Origin: Rhodococcus oryzae
Lineage (GTDB): Bacteria; Actinomycetota; Actinomycetes; Mycobacteriales; Mycobacteriaceae
Assembly (NCBI RefSeq): GCF_005049235.1
Contig: NZ_SUMD01000004.1
Coordinates: 186,001-250,000, forward strand
Length of the DNA: 64,000 nucleotides
Reading direction: 5' to 3'
This document shows positions 10,816 through 18,394 of this stretch, piece after piece. Both the position numbers and the translations under genes were made by a program. The notes beneath the pieces were generated by a model, which ran no database searches, had not been told where the DNA came from, and saw only the letters and a program-made list of their open reading frames with translations. Numbering within the stretch: the first letter of the stretch is position 1; every line of letters begins with the position of its first letter.

Positions 10816-12012
10816 GTGGCCGCACTGATTGTTTTAGCCGTGATCGTGCTGCTGGTGGTGATCGTGGTGGCGAAGTCGGTCGCCCTGGTCCCGCAGGCGG
10901 AGGCGGCCGTCATCGAGCGGCTCGGCCGCTACGCGAAGACGGTGTCCGGCCAGCTGACGTTCCTGGTGCCGTTCGTGGACAGGATCCGGGCCAAGGTGGA
11001 CCTGCGTGAGCGGGTGGTGTCCTTCCCGCCGCAGCCCGTGATCACCCAGGACAACCTGACCCTGAACATCGACACCGTCGTCTACTTCCAGGTGACCAAC
11101 CCGCAGGCCGCGGTGTACGAGATCAACAACTACATCGTCGGCGTGGAGCAGCTGACCACCACGACACTGCGCAACGTGGTCGGCGGCATGACCCTGGAGG
11201 AGACGCTGACCTCGCGCGACTCGATCAACGGGCAGCTCCGTGGGGTGCTGGACGAGGCCACCGGCCGGTGGGGACTGCGAGTGGCCCGCGTCGAGCTCAA
11301 GAGCATCGATCCGCCGCCGTCGATCCAGGAGTCGATGGAGAAGCAGATGAAGGCGGACCGCGAGAAGCGCGCGATGATCCTCACCGCCGAGGGCCACCGC
11401 GAATCCGCCATCAAGACCGCGGAGGGCGACAAGCAGTCGCGGATCCTCGCGGCGGAGGGCGCCAAGCAGGCGTCGATCCTCAGCGCGGAGGGTGAGCGGC
11501 AGTCCCGCATCCTGCGCGCGCAGGGTGAGCGGGCCGCGAAGTACCTGCAGGCGCAGGGTCAGGCGAAGGCGATCGAGAAGGTGTTCGCGGCCATCAAGGC
11601 CGGCAAGCCGACGCCGGAACTGCTTGCCTACCAGTATCTTCAGACTCTGCCGCAGATGGCGCAGGGCGACGCGAACAAGGTGTGGTTGGTGCCGAGCGAC
11701 TTCGGGGATGCGCTGAAGGGCTTCGCGCGGACCCTCGGGGCGCCAGGCGAGGACGGCGTGTTCCGCTACGAGCCCAGTCAGGCCGAGGAGGACCTGCTGA
11801 AGCCGGAGGACGACTCGGCGGAGGTCGCCGACTGGTTCGAGACCAAGTCGGATCCGGCCGTTGCTCGCGCGGTAGCGGCGGCGGAAGCCGTTGCGCGCCA
11901 ACCCGTCGACACCTCGCTGGTGCCCGAGCATCAGCTCGAGCCGCAGCGTCACCAGGCGAGCGAGCTCCCGGCGGGCCCCGCGGATCCGGGTGGGCAGCTG
12001 CCGCAGCCGTAG
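10816..12012 (+). CDS. SPFH/Band 7 domain protein (paraslipin type, Rv1488-like)
   Basis: Membrane scaffold protein of the stomatin/prohibitin superfamily, proposed to organise membrane microdomains with its NfeD partner. One N-terminal membrane helix, then the band 7 domain starting ALVPQAEAAVIERLGRY, then an Ala/Glu/Gln coiled coil made of about five repeats of ILxAEGxxQ type (about residues 190-245), then an acidic tail. I choose GTG 10816, with GGAGGG at 10802-10807 eight bases upstream; an in-frame ATG at 10780 lies inside the nfeD-like gene. 398 residues against 381 in Rv1488. Confidence 0.92.
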   Translation: MAALIVLAVIVLLVVIVVAKSVALVPQAEAAVIERLGRYAKTVSGQLTFLVPFVDRIRAKVDLRERVVSFPPQPVITQDNLTLNIDTVVYFQVTNPQAAVYEINNYIVGVEQLTTTTLRNVVGGMTLEETLTSRDSINGQLRGVLDEATGRWGLRVARVELKSIDPPPSIQESMEKQMKADREKRAMILTAEGHRESAIKTAEGDKQSRILAAEGAKQASILSAEGERQSRILRAQGERAAKYLQAQGQAKAIEKVFAAIKAGKPTPELLAYQYLQTLPQMAQGDANKVWLVPSDFGDALKGFARTLGAPGEDGVFRYEPSQAEEDLLKPEDDSAEVADWFETKSDPAVARAVAAAEAVARQPVDTSLVPEHQLEPQRHQASELPAGPADPGGQLPQP

Positions 12013-12026
12013 CCGGAAGCGGTCGC

Positions 12027-12617
12027 TCAGGTCGGCGTGTGTGCGGGTCGACCCACGACCGATTCGACGACGCTGAGGACGGACGCCGCGAGACGCTCGG
12101 TCTGGCCGTCGCGGACGTAGTGGAGCACCATGTCGGGGTTGATGGTGGCCAGCAGGACCGGGGCCACTGCCTCGGCGTCGAGATCCGGTCGAGCCTCCGC
12201 GAGCAGAGCCGCGACGTGCCCGTACCAGAATCCGTGAATCGCCTCGGTGTGCGGGTCGGCGGTGGCGTTGTCGTAGGCGATCATCAGCTCGACGTTGTCC
12301 GCGACCAGTCGGAACATGGCGTCGAAGTACGCGAGCAGTCTGTCGCCTGCGGGCGCGCCGGGCCCGAGCGGCGGCTCGCCGCTGACGACCGCGTCGCGCA
12401 GATTGTGCGCGCGCTCGAGGACCAGGGCCTTCATCAGCCCGGCGCGGCTGCCGAAGCGGTGGAAGACGGTTCCCTTGCCGACCCCTGCCGCCGCCGCGAT
12501 CTGCTCGACCGAGACGTTCGCGGCGCCGAACTCGCTCAGGAGCGCGTCGGTCGCGTCGAGGATCGCGCGGCGATTTCGGGCGGCGTCGCTGCGCTCCCGC
12601 GTTGATCCGCTACCCAC
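12027..12617 (-). CDS. TetR-family transcriptional repressor
   Basis: 196-residue TetR regulator. N-terminal HTH: ILDATDALLSEFG, then VSVEQIAAAAGVGKGTVFHRFGS (about 17-55). The ligand-binding C-terminal half is unspecific. Divergent from a quinone oxidoreductase gene across an 88-base gap containing two operator-like inverted repeats (12639-12653 and 12677-12691), so it probably represses both itself and that gene. GTG start at 12617. Ligand unknown. Confidence 0.9.
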   Translation of the reverse strand: MGSGSTRERSDAARNRRAILDATDALLSEFGAANVSVEQIAAAAGVGKGTVFHRFGSRAGLMKALVLERAHNLRDAVVSGEPPLGPGAPAGDRLLAYFDAMFRLVADNVELMIAYDNATADPHTEAIHGFWYGHVAALLAEARPDLDAEAVAPVLLATINPDMVLHYVRDGQTERLAASVLSVVESVVGRPAHTPT

Positions 12618-12638
12618 TCGTGTACCTCCGTTGACAAG

Positions 12639-12691
12639 TTGACCGTCGGTCCATAACGTGACATTCGTCCATTAACTGGACCGGCAGTCAA
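12639..12691. promoter_or_regulatory. Paired TetR-type operators
   Basis: Two 15-base copies in inverted orientation: TTGACCGTCGGTCCA at 12639-12653 and TGGACCGGCAGTCAA at 12677-12691; 13 of 15 positions agree after reverse complementing. The first contains a perfect 11-base palindrome, GACCGTCGGTC (12641-12651). They lie in the 88-base gap between the divergent tetR and oxidoreductase genes, the expected place for the repressor to act. A TTGACA box is at 12631-12636. Binding is inferred. Confidence 0.7.
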
Positions 12692-12705
12692 ATTAGGGAG
12701 TGTCG

Positions 12706-13710
12706 ATGCGGGCAATAGTAATGACATCGGTCGGTGGACCCGAGGTCCTCGTCGAGCGGGACGTGCCCGCACCGCAGCCTGGGGTCGGGGAGGTGGTGGT
12801 CCGAGCCGAGGCGATCGGGGTCCATTTCGCCGAAACACAGCTCCGCTCAGGGATCTTCCCGTCGCCTGCGGTCCCTCCGTTCGTATTCGGGGGCGAGGCG
12901 GCGGGGACGGTCGTCGAGGTGGGTGGGGGCGTCGACCGTGGCATGATCGGCGCGCGGGTGATCGCGACGACCGATGGCACCGGTGCCTACGCCGAGCGGG
13001 TGGTGGCGGCGGCCGCCGCGACCGTCCGTGTCCCCGACGGGCTGTCGTTGACCGACGCCGTCGCGGTGTCGGTGCCGGGTGCGGTGGCGTTGACCCTGCT
13101 GCGAGCCGCTGACCTGCGGGGCGGTGAGGTGGTTCTCGTGGAAGCCGCCGCGACGGGAGTCGGCGCGTACCTGACCCAGCTGGCGGGAGAGTTCGGCGCG
13201 GCGCGCGTCCTCGCCACCGCAGGGACGGCCGACAAGCGAGACCGGGCGCGCGCGTTCGGCGCCGACGACGTGATCGATCACTCTGACCCGGATTGGCCGG
13301 GCCGCGTGCGCGAAGTCCTGGGCGACGCGACCATCGACGTCGCGTTCGAGTCGATCGGTGGCGAGTCCGCGGCGCGACTCCTGGATCTGATGACCCCGCT
13401 GGAGGGTCGAATGCTGTTCTACGGGTTGCTGAGTGGTCGGCCGGCCGCCATCGGGTCCACGGACCTGATGCTGCGAGGGCTCACGCTCACCGGCTGCGGC
13501 GGACCGGCCTGGCTGGGGCGTGTCGCGGCGACCAGGGCCGAGATCCTCGAGCGTGCGGCCGCCGGAACCGTCACACCCGTGGTCGATTCGATCCTTCCCC
13601 TCGGTGACGCCGCGCTGGCGCACGAGAAGATCGAGAAGCGGGCCGCCACGGGGAAGATGATCCTGGTGCCGACGGCCAGTGCTTCGGCATCTGAGTTCTT
13701 CAGTGTCTAG
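12706..13710 (+). CDS. Zinc-independent NADPH:quinone oxidoreductase (MDR family)
   Basis: Medium-chain dehydrogenase/reductase of the quinone oxidoreductase type. MRAIVMTSVGGPEVL start, GroES-like N-terminal domain, then a Rossmann fold (VVLVEAAATGVGAYLTQLA, about residue 143 on). No structural or catalytic zinc cysteines, as in QOR enzymes. I choose ATG 12706, five bases after GGGAG (12696-12700), over GTG 12700. 334 residues. Probably controlled by the divergent TetR. Its stop overlaps the convergent gene at 13707 by 4 bases. Confidence 0.88.
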   Translation: MRAIVMTSVGGPEVLVERDVPAPQPGVGEVVVRAEAIGVHFAETQLRSGIFPSPAVPPFVFGGEAAGTVVEVGGGVDRGMIGARVIATTDGTGAYAERVVAAAAATVRVPDGLSLTDAVAVSVPGAVALTLLRAADLRGGEVVLVEAAATGVGAYLTQLAGEFGAARVLATAGTADKRDRARAFGADDVIDHSDPDWPGRVREVLGDATIDVAFESIGGESAARLLDLMTPLEGRMLFYGLLSGRPAAIGSTDLMLRGLTLTGCGGPAWLGRVAATRAEILERAAAGTVTPVVDSILPLGDAALAHEKIEKRAATGKMILVPTASASASEFFSV

Positions 13711-14246
13711 GTGATGAGCGCCTTCGCGACCCCGCACACCGCCACCGCCCACAGCACGCTGGTGAAGGTGCCGATGATGAACTGTTCGGACGCATGGGGT
13801 TCGCGCAGTTCCGGGTAGCGCGCCAGGCCCTTGACCGCGAGCACGATCGCGAGACCCTCGGGCCAGCCCGCCAGGATCGCCACCGCGACGGCGCTGCGCT
13901 CGAGCACGCCGATGATCCGGCCGCCACGCAGCGGGCCCTCGCCGGCGACGCGAGGAGCGAGCACCGCCGCGTCGGGCGTCGGCCCCGCGTCCTCCTGGCG
14001 CTTGGCGATGCGAAATGCCGCGCGTACCAACGGCGCTCCACCGGTGGCCGCGGCCAGCACGGCGAGTACCAGGGTCGCGCCGAGCGCGAACCCCGTGACA
14101 GGCCGGGTCGCGGTGGCGGCGAGCGCGGCGCCGCCGAGGGCGAGCGTCGCGATGGTCGGGCTGATCCACAGCCGGATCCGGCCGCTCGCGAGCACCGCGG
14201 GGGACACCGCGGCGAGGCCGAGCAGGACCAGGGCGAGCGTGGTCAT
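13707..14246 (-). CDS. Integral membrane protein, SatD-partner-like
   Basis: 179-residue membrane protein with about five hydrophobic stretches: roughly 1-20, 26-46, 50-70, 110-133 and 157-178. The conserved-looking C-terminal half has G(R)IIGVLER, then VLAVKGLARYPEL, then SEQFIIGTFTSVLWA. From memory, that pattern resembles the membrane module of DUF3307-type proteins encoded next to satD genes. Its ATG overlaps the stop of the upstream HTH gene by 4 bases, so the two are translationally coupled and probably act together. Function unknown. Confidence 0.7.
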   Translation of the reverse strand: MTTLALVLLGLAAVSPAVLASGRIRLWISPTIATLALGGAALAATATRPVTGFALGATLVLAVLAAATGGAPLVRAAFRIAKRQEDAGPTPDAAVLAPRVAGEGPLRGGRIIGVLERSAVAVAILAGWPEGLAIVLAVKGLARYPELREPHASEQFIIGTFTSVLWAVAVCGVAKALIT

Positions 14247-14824
14247 CGGGCGGCCTCCTGGAGAAGTCGCAGGGCGAGGTCACGACCGGCGCACTCCGCC
14301 TGCCATCCGGCCACGGCCAACCGCTGCGAGATGGCCTGCTTGCTGATGCCGAGCCGCTCCGCGGCCTCGGCCTGGGTGAGTCCCTCCCGCATTGCGGCCA
14401 CCGCGTCCCGACCCGGCGCGGACCGCCTCGACACGAGCACCGACACCAGCATGAGGGCGGTTTCCGCGTCGGCTGCTGAGGCGGCGTCGGGCCCGGTGAC
14501 GGCGACCGAGCCGGGCAGGTTCTTGGCGCGATCGACGGCGTCCCTTGCGGCCTCGAAGGCCTGCCCCCGTCCGGCCCGGGTGCTGGCAGGCAGGGGGCTC
14601 TCGACGGCACCGACGCCGATCCCCACGCTCCAGTACCCGCGTGCCGCCAATTCGAGTGCGAGGTCGATCACCACATCGGCCCGCTCCGCCACCGCCTGCA
14701 CCTCGTCGCCCGCGGTGCGCTCGAACGGGCGCAGCAGCGGTGCGTTGGCGAACTCGCGCAGGATCGGATCGACGCGGTCGACGTCGCGGCGGCTACCGCG
14801 CTGGTCGACCGTCATGACGAACAT
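14243..14824 (-). CDS. SatD-like domain fused to helix-turn-helix
   Basis: 193 residues. The N-terminal two thirds resembles the SatD family: VMTVDQRGSR near the start, ERTAGDEVQA at about 36-45, a WSVGIGVGAVES strand at about 65-76, and GQAFEAARDAVDRAK at about 88-102. The C-terminal third is a clear HTH: GLTQAEAAERLGISKQAISQRL (about 150-171). ATG at 14824. The upstream 60 bases hold a near-palindrome (14856-14873) that may be its own operator. Encoded in an overlapping pair with a membrane protein. SatD proteins have no firmly established biochemical role; the family assignment is my reading of motifs. Confidence 0.65.
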   Translation of the reverse strand: MFVMTVDQRGSRRDVDRVDPILREFANAPLLRPFERTAGDEVQAVAERADVVIDLALELAARGYWSVGIGVGAVESPLPASTRAGRGQAFEAARDAVDRAKNLPGSVAVTGPDAASAADAETALMLVSVLVSRRSAPGRDAVAAMREGLTQAEAAERLGISKQAISQRLAVAGWQAECAGRDLALRLLQEAAR

Positions 14825-14855
14825 TTGTCAAGGCTAGGAACTGGATCCTACGAAG

Positions 14856-14873
14856 TCAAGGTTCATAACTTGA
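14856..14873. promoter_or_regulatory. Near-palindromic site upstream of the SatD-like/HTH gene
   Basis: TCAAGGTTCATAACTTGA: outer arms TCAAG and CTTGA are perfectly inverted around an 8-base centre. A partial copy, TCAAGGCT, lies at 14828-14835, close to the start codon at 14824. On the minus strand a TAGGAT box (complement of 14845-14850) falls between them. Placement suggests autoregulation by the HTH protein; this is inference. Confidence 0.4.
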
Positions 14874-14884
14874 TTGGTCACAAT

Positions 14885-15571
14885 CTAGTGTGCAGCCTTG
14901 ACCTCGGTGTTGTCGCTCCTGGTCGGCACGCCCATTCGGGCGTCCAGCACCAGGCCGATGACGCCGATTGCGATGCAGACCGCGGAGAAGGCGAGCAGTG
15001 CCGGGTTGGTATCGCCGCCGAGAGCGTTGCCGAGCACCACGACACCGATGGTGCCGGGCAGCACCCCGGCCAGGGTGGCGAGCATGTAGGGCAGGAGCCG
15101 GACTGACGACACGCCGCTGCAGTAGTTGATCACCGAGAACGGAACCGGGGCGATCAGTCGCAGCGAACCCACCGCCAGCCAACCCCGCCGGGCGAGCCGG
15201 TCGTCGATCGCCTGGATCGCCGGGTGCGTCATCCGAGAGGCGAACGCGTCGCGTCCGACGGCGCGCACGAGCAACAGGGCGAGTACGGCGCTGACGGTGG
15301 TCGCGGCGACGGCGATCAGGATTCCGGTCGCCGCCCCGAACAGCACCCCGGCACTGAGCGTGAAGACGGTGCGGGGGACCGGGGCGACCGTGACGAGGGC
15401 ATGCACGGCGAAGAACACCAGCGGGAATGCGGGGCCGACGGACCGCGCCCACTCCCGAACCTGCTCGATGGACGGATGCGGCACGAGCAGCGCGGCGACC
15501 AGCAGCGCCGCGACGACCAGCAGCCCGGCGATCAGCTTCGGATCACGAAGGCGCCTGGTCACGTTCGCCAA
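14885..15571 (-). CDS. TVP38/TMEM64 (VTT domain) membrane protein (Rv1491c-like)
   Basis: Polytopic DedA/VTT-superfamily membrane protein, possibly a lipid scramblase or transporter. 228 residues with about five to six membrane segments. The family core is visible as PVPRTVFTLSAGVLFG, then RLIAPVPFSVINYCSG, then TLAGVLPGTIGVVVLG. TTG 15571 is the longest start; GTG 15562 is an alternative. Either way the start overlaps the 3' end of the upstream thioesterase gene (ends at 15543), so they are co-transcribed. Matches Rv1491c in position just before mutA. Confidence 0.88.
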   Translation of the reverse strand: MANVTRRLRDPKLIAGLLVVAALLVAALLVPHPSIEQVREWARSVGPAFPLVFFAVHALVTVAPVPRTVFTLSAGVLFGAATGILIAVAATTVSAVLALLLVRAVGRDAFASRMTHPAIQAIDDRLARRGWLAVGSLRLIAPVPFSVINYCSGVSSVRLLPYMLATLAGVLPGTIGVVVLGNALGGDTNPALLAFSAVCIAIGVIGLVLDARMGVPTRSDNTEVKAAH

Positions 15572-16385
15572 GAGTACTCGGCGCGGGGCGGCGGCAGGTG
15601 ACCGTCGCGACCCCGCACTCCCGGCCGTCGGCGTCGGTGCAGGTGACCCGGCTCACCGCGACCCGGCGTCCGGCGCGCAGCACCTCGGCCTCGAAGACGA
15701 CCGGGCGGTCGAGCGGCACGGTCCGGAAGAAGTTGATCCGCAGGGAACTGGTGTCCATGGCGCCCGCCGACCCGGCCGCGGCCGCGTTGCCCGCGAGGTC
15801 GTACGCGCAGGCCTGCACACCGCCGTGCATCACACCGAGTGCGTTGGCGAGCGACCGGTTCGGCGGCACGGTCAGCCGCGCGCCGCGGTCGGTCCGTTCG
15901 AGGGTGCCGCCGATCGTCTCCAGTGGCGTCATCGTCGTCGGCCCGGACCCGTCGGCGGGTGCGAGCGGGCGTTCGTCGCGGGACTGTTGGACGCCGTCGA
16001 CGAAGTTGCCCCATGCGGTGCCGGTGGCGACCAACTCGCCTGCGGCGTCGAACACCCGCACCGAACTCATCGCGCCGTCCTCGCCGCGGGTCTCGAGCCT
16101 GCCCTCGGCGGTCAGGTGCGGCCCGGTCCAGCCGGTCGGCCGGACGAAGTCGACAGACAGGTCGGCGCTGACCAGACCGGCCCGGTCGCCGCGCCGCTCG
16201 TACATGGTGAAACCGAGGCAGTCGTCGAGCAGCACCCCGAGCGCCGCGGTCCTGCCGTGTGGCTCGGGCGCGCCCAGGTCCATCGTCATCCGGTTCACCG
16301 CGCCGTCGCGGGTGGCCGGACTGACCCGGAACAGGGCCTGTGGCGTCCTCCGCTCAGCGCCCGTCCGGACATTCGCAATGCTCAT
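15543..16385 (-). CDS. PaaI-like double-hotdog acyl-CoA thioesterase
   Basis: 280-residue protein that looks like two hotdog domains in tandem. Repeat one has GVLLDDCLGFTMYE followed by TADL-type strand SADLSVDFVRPT. Repeat two has GVMHGGVQACAYDLAG (the PaaI-type HGG helix) followed by SLRINFFRTVP. It would hydrolyse acyl-CoA thioesters; the substrate is unknown. ATG at 16385. Divergent from mutA and co-directional with the overlapping TVP38 gene. Confidence 0.82.
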   Translation of the reverse strand: MSIANVRTGAERRTPQALFRVSPATRDGAVNRMTMDLGAPEPHGRTAALGVLLDDCLGFTMYERRGDRAGLVSADLSVDFVRPTGWTGPHLTAEGRLETRGEDGAMSSVRVFDAAGELVATGTAWGNFVDGVQQSRDERPLAPADGSGPTTMTPLETIGGTLERTDRGARLTVPPNRSLANALGVMHGGVQACAYDLAGNAAAAGSAGAMDTSSLRINFFRTVPLDRPVVFEAEVLRAGRRVAVSRVTCTDADGRECGVATVTCRRPAPSTLGERDQAPS

Positions 16386-16495
16386 TGCGTGGAGGTTACC
16401 GAAGGGTAGGTGATCCAGGCGATAGTGGCCGAAAGGGTGCGGCTAGCATCACAGAAACAATGACTGTGTCCGAATATGGAGAGGAAGCAGACACC

Positions 16496-18394
16496 GTGTC
16501 ACAAGCTCCTGTGTCACACGCTTCACAGGCCGAGGACGCTGCGCGCGACTACGCGAAGTGGCAGAAGGCTGTGGCCGCGGTGCTGGCGAAGGCCCGCAAG
16601 GTCGATGTGGCTGACATGCCCGCCGAACCCGAGCGGCTGCTCGACACCACCACCTACGACGGTGTGACCGTCGCGCCCCTGTACACCCGGCGCGACGAGA
16701 CCCCCGAAACCACCCTCCCGGGTGTGTTCCCCTTCGTCCGAGGTCGCGATGCCCACCGTGACGTGAACCGCGGCTGGCTCGTCAGTGCCAGTTTCGGTGC
16801 GGGCGAAGCGGATCCGAAGGCGGCCAACCAGACGATCCTGGACGGGCTCGAGAACGGCATCAGCGCGATCTGGCTCAGCGCGGGCGGCACCAACCTGCCC
16901 GCCGCGACCGTCGCGCAGGCCCTGGACGGGGTGCTGCTCGACCTCGCGCCCCTGACCCTCCACGCGGGCGCCGAGACGGTCACCGCCGCGGAGGCGGTGC
17001 TGGCCCTGCTCGACGAGCGCGCCGCCGCGGGCGACGGTGTCACGGATCGCTCCTCGGTCACCGTCAGCTTCGGTGCCGCACCGCTGACCAGTGGCTTCTC
17101 CGGTCGCGGCGACGTCGACCTGGCCGCCGCGGTCGCGCTGGCGCAGACCGCGGCCGGTCGGGACGAGACGGTCCGCGCCATCACCGTGGACGGCACCGCG
17201 TTCCACAACGCGGGCGCGAGCGACGCCGAGGAACTGGGTGCGGCCATCGCGGCCGGGCTGGAGTACCTGCGGGCGCTCACGGGCGCTGGCATCACGATCT
17301 CGGCCGCCCTCGGTCAGGTCGAGTTCCGGTTCGCCGCAACCGACGACCAGTTCCAGACCATCGCGAAGTTCCGCGCGGCGCGGCAGCTGTGGGCCCGCAT
17401 CGCGCAGGTCTGCGGCGCCTCCGAGTTCGGCGGTGCGCCGCAGCACGCGGTCACCTCGGCCGCGATGATGTCCCAGCGTGATCCGTGGGTGAACATGCTC
17501 CGCACCACTCTCGCCGCGTTCGGTGCCGGTGTCGGCGGTGCCGACGCGGTGACCGTGTTGCCCTTCGACGTGGCGGTGCCCGACGGCACGCTGGAGACGT
17601 CGAAGTCGTTCGGTGCCCGCATCGCCCGCAACACCCAGCTTCTGCTGCTCGAGGAGTCCCACATCGGCCGGGTGCTCGATCCCAGCGCCGGCTCCTGGTA
17701 CGTCGAGGACCTCACCGTCGCCATCGCGGCGAAGGCGTGGGAGTTCTTCCAGCAGATCGAGGCCGACGGTGGCTACGCGGCGGCGCTCGAGTCGGGCCTG
17801 ATCGCCGATCGGGTCGCGGCCACCCGCACCGCCCGCGAGTCCGACATCGCCCACCGCAAGACCTCGTTGACGGGTGTCAACGAGTTCCCGAACCTCGACG
17901 AGAAGCCGCTTCCGGTCGACGCCGAGTCGCCGTTGGCCGACGTCGCCCGCTACGCGGCGGCCTTCGAGGCCCTGCGGGACCGCTCGGACCGGTACCTGGC
18001 GGACAACGGTTCCCGGCCGAAGGTGTTCCTCGCCGCGCTCGGCCCGGTGGCCGAGCACAACGGCCGCACCACCTTCGCCTCGAACCTGCTCGCGTCCGGC
18101 GGCATCGAGGCCGTGAACCCGGGCACCCTCGACCTCGCGACCGTGGCGGGCATCGTGCGCGAGGCGGACACCACCGTGGCGGTGCTCTGCGGCACCGACA
18201 AGCGGTACGTCGCCGACGGCGTGCCTGCGGTGGACGCGCTGCGCGCGGCGGGCATCACCACCGTGCTGCTGGCCGGTCCGGAGAAGACCTTTGCCGAGGC
18301 GGAAGGCCAGGACCGTCCCGACGGATTCCTCACCGCCCGTATTGATGCGGTGTCGGCGCTGTCCGACCTGCTCGACACCTTGGGAGTGAAATGA
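16496..18394 (+). CDS. mutA: Methylmalonyl-CoA mutase small (alpha/beta-like) subunit
   Basis: Non-catalytic subunit of heterodimeric adenosylcobalamin-dependent methylmalonyl-CoA mutase (succinyl-CoA to methylmalonyl-CoA), supplying or draining propionate-derived units for methyl-branched lipids. It contains the mutase TIM-barrel ([40 protein letters not shown]) and a degenerate C-terminal B12 domain without the DxHxxG motif. I choose GTG 16496, eight bases after GGAGAGGAAG (16478-16487), giving 632 residues. ATG 16460 is an alternative: a TAGCAT box at 16444-16449 would place the transcript start almost on it. The stop overlaps mutB (ATGA). Confidence 0.93.
   Translation: MSQAPVSHASQAEDAARDYAKWQKAVAAVLAKARKVDVADMPAEPERLLDTTTYDGVTVAPLYTRRDETPETTLPGVFPFVRGRDAHRDVNRGWLVSASFGAGEADPKAANQTILDGLENGISAIWLSAGGTNLPAATVAQALDGVLLDLAPLTLHAGAETVTAAEAVLALLDERAAAGDGVTDRSSVTVSFGAAPLTSGFSGRGDVDLAAAVALAQTAAGRDETVRAITVDGTAFHNAGASDAEELGAAIAAGLEYLRALTGAGITISAALGQVEFRFAATDDQFQTIAKFRAARQLWARIAQVCGASEFGGAPQHAVTSAAMMSQRDPWVNMLRTTLAAFGAGVGGADAVTVLPFDVAVPDGTLETSKSFGARIARNTQLLLLEESHIGRVLDPSAGSWYVEDLTVAIAAKAWEFFQQIEADGGYAAALESGLIADRVAATRTARESDIAHRKTSLTGVNEFPNLDEKPLPVDAESPLADVARYAAAFEALRDRSDRYLADNGSRPKVFLAALGPVAEHNGRTTFASNLLASGGIEAVNPGTLDLATVAGIVREADTTVAVLCGTDKRYVADGVPAVDALRAAGITTVLLAGPEKTFAEAEGQDRPDGFLTARIDAVSALSDLLDTLGVK

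Noticed and set aside
11340-11560. Tandem repeats in the SPFH gene (AEGxxQ-type units)
   Set aside because: They encode the normal coiled coil of paraslipin proteins, not a mobile or CRISPR-like repeat.
12847-14610. A 587-codon minus-strand frame across the oxidoreductase and SatD-like regions
   Set aside because: Arg/Pro/Gly-rich shadow sequence crossing several real genes on both strands.
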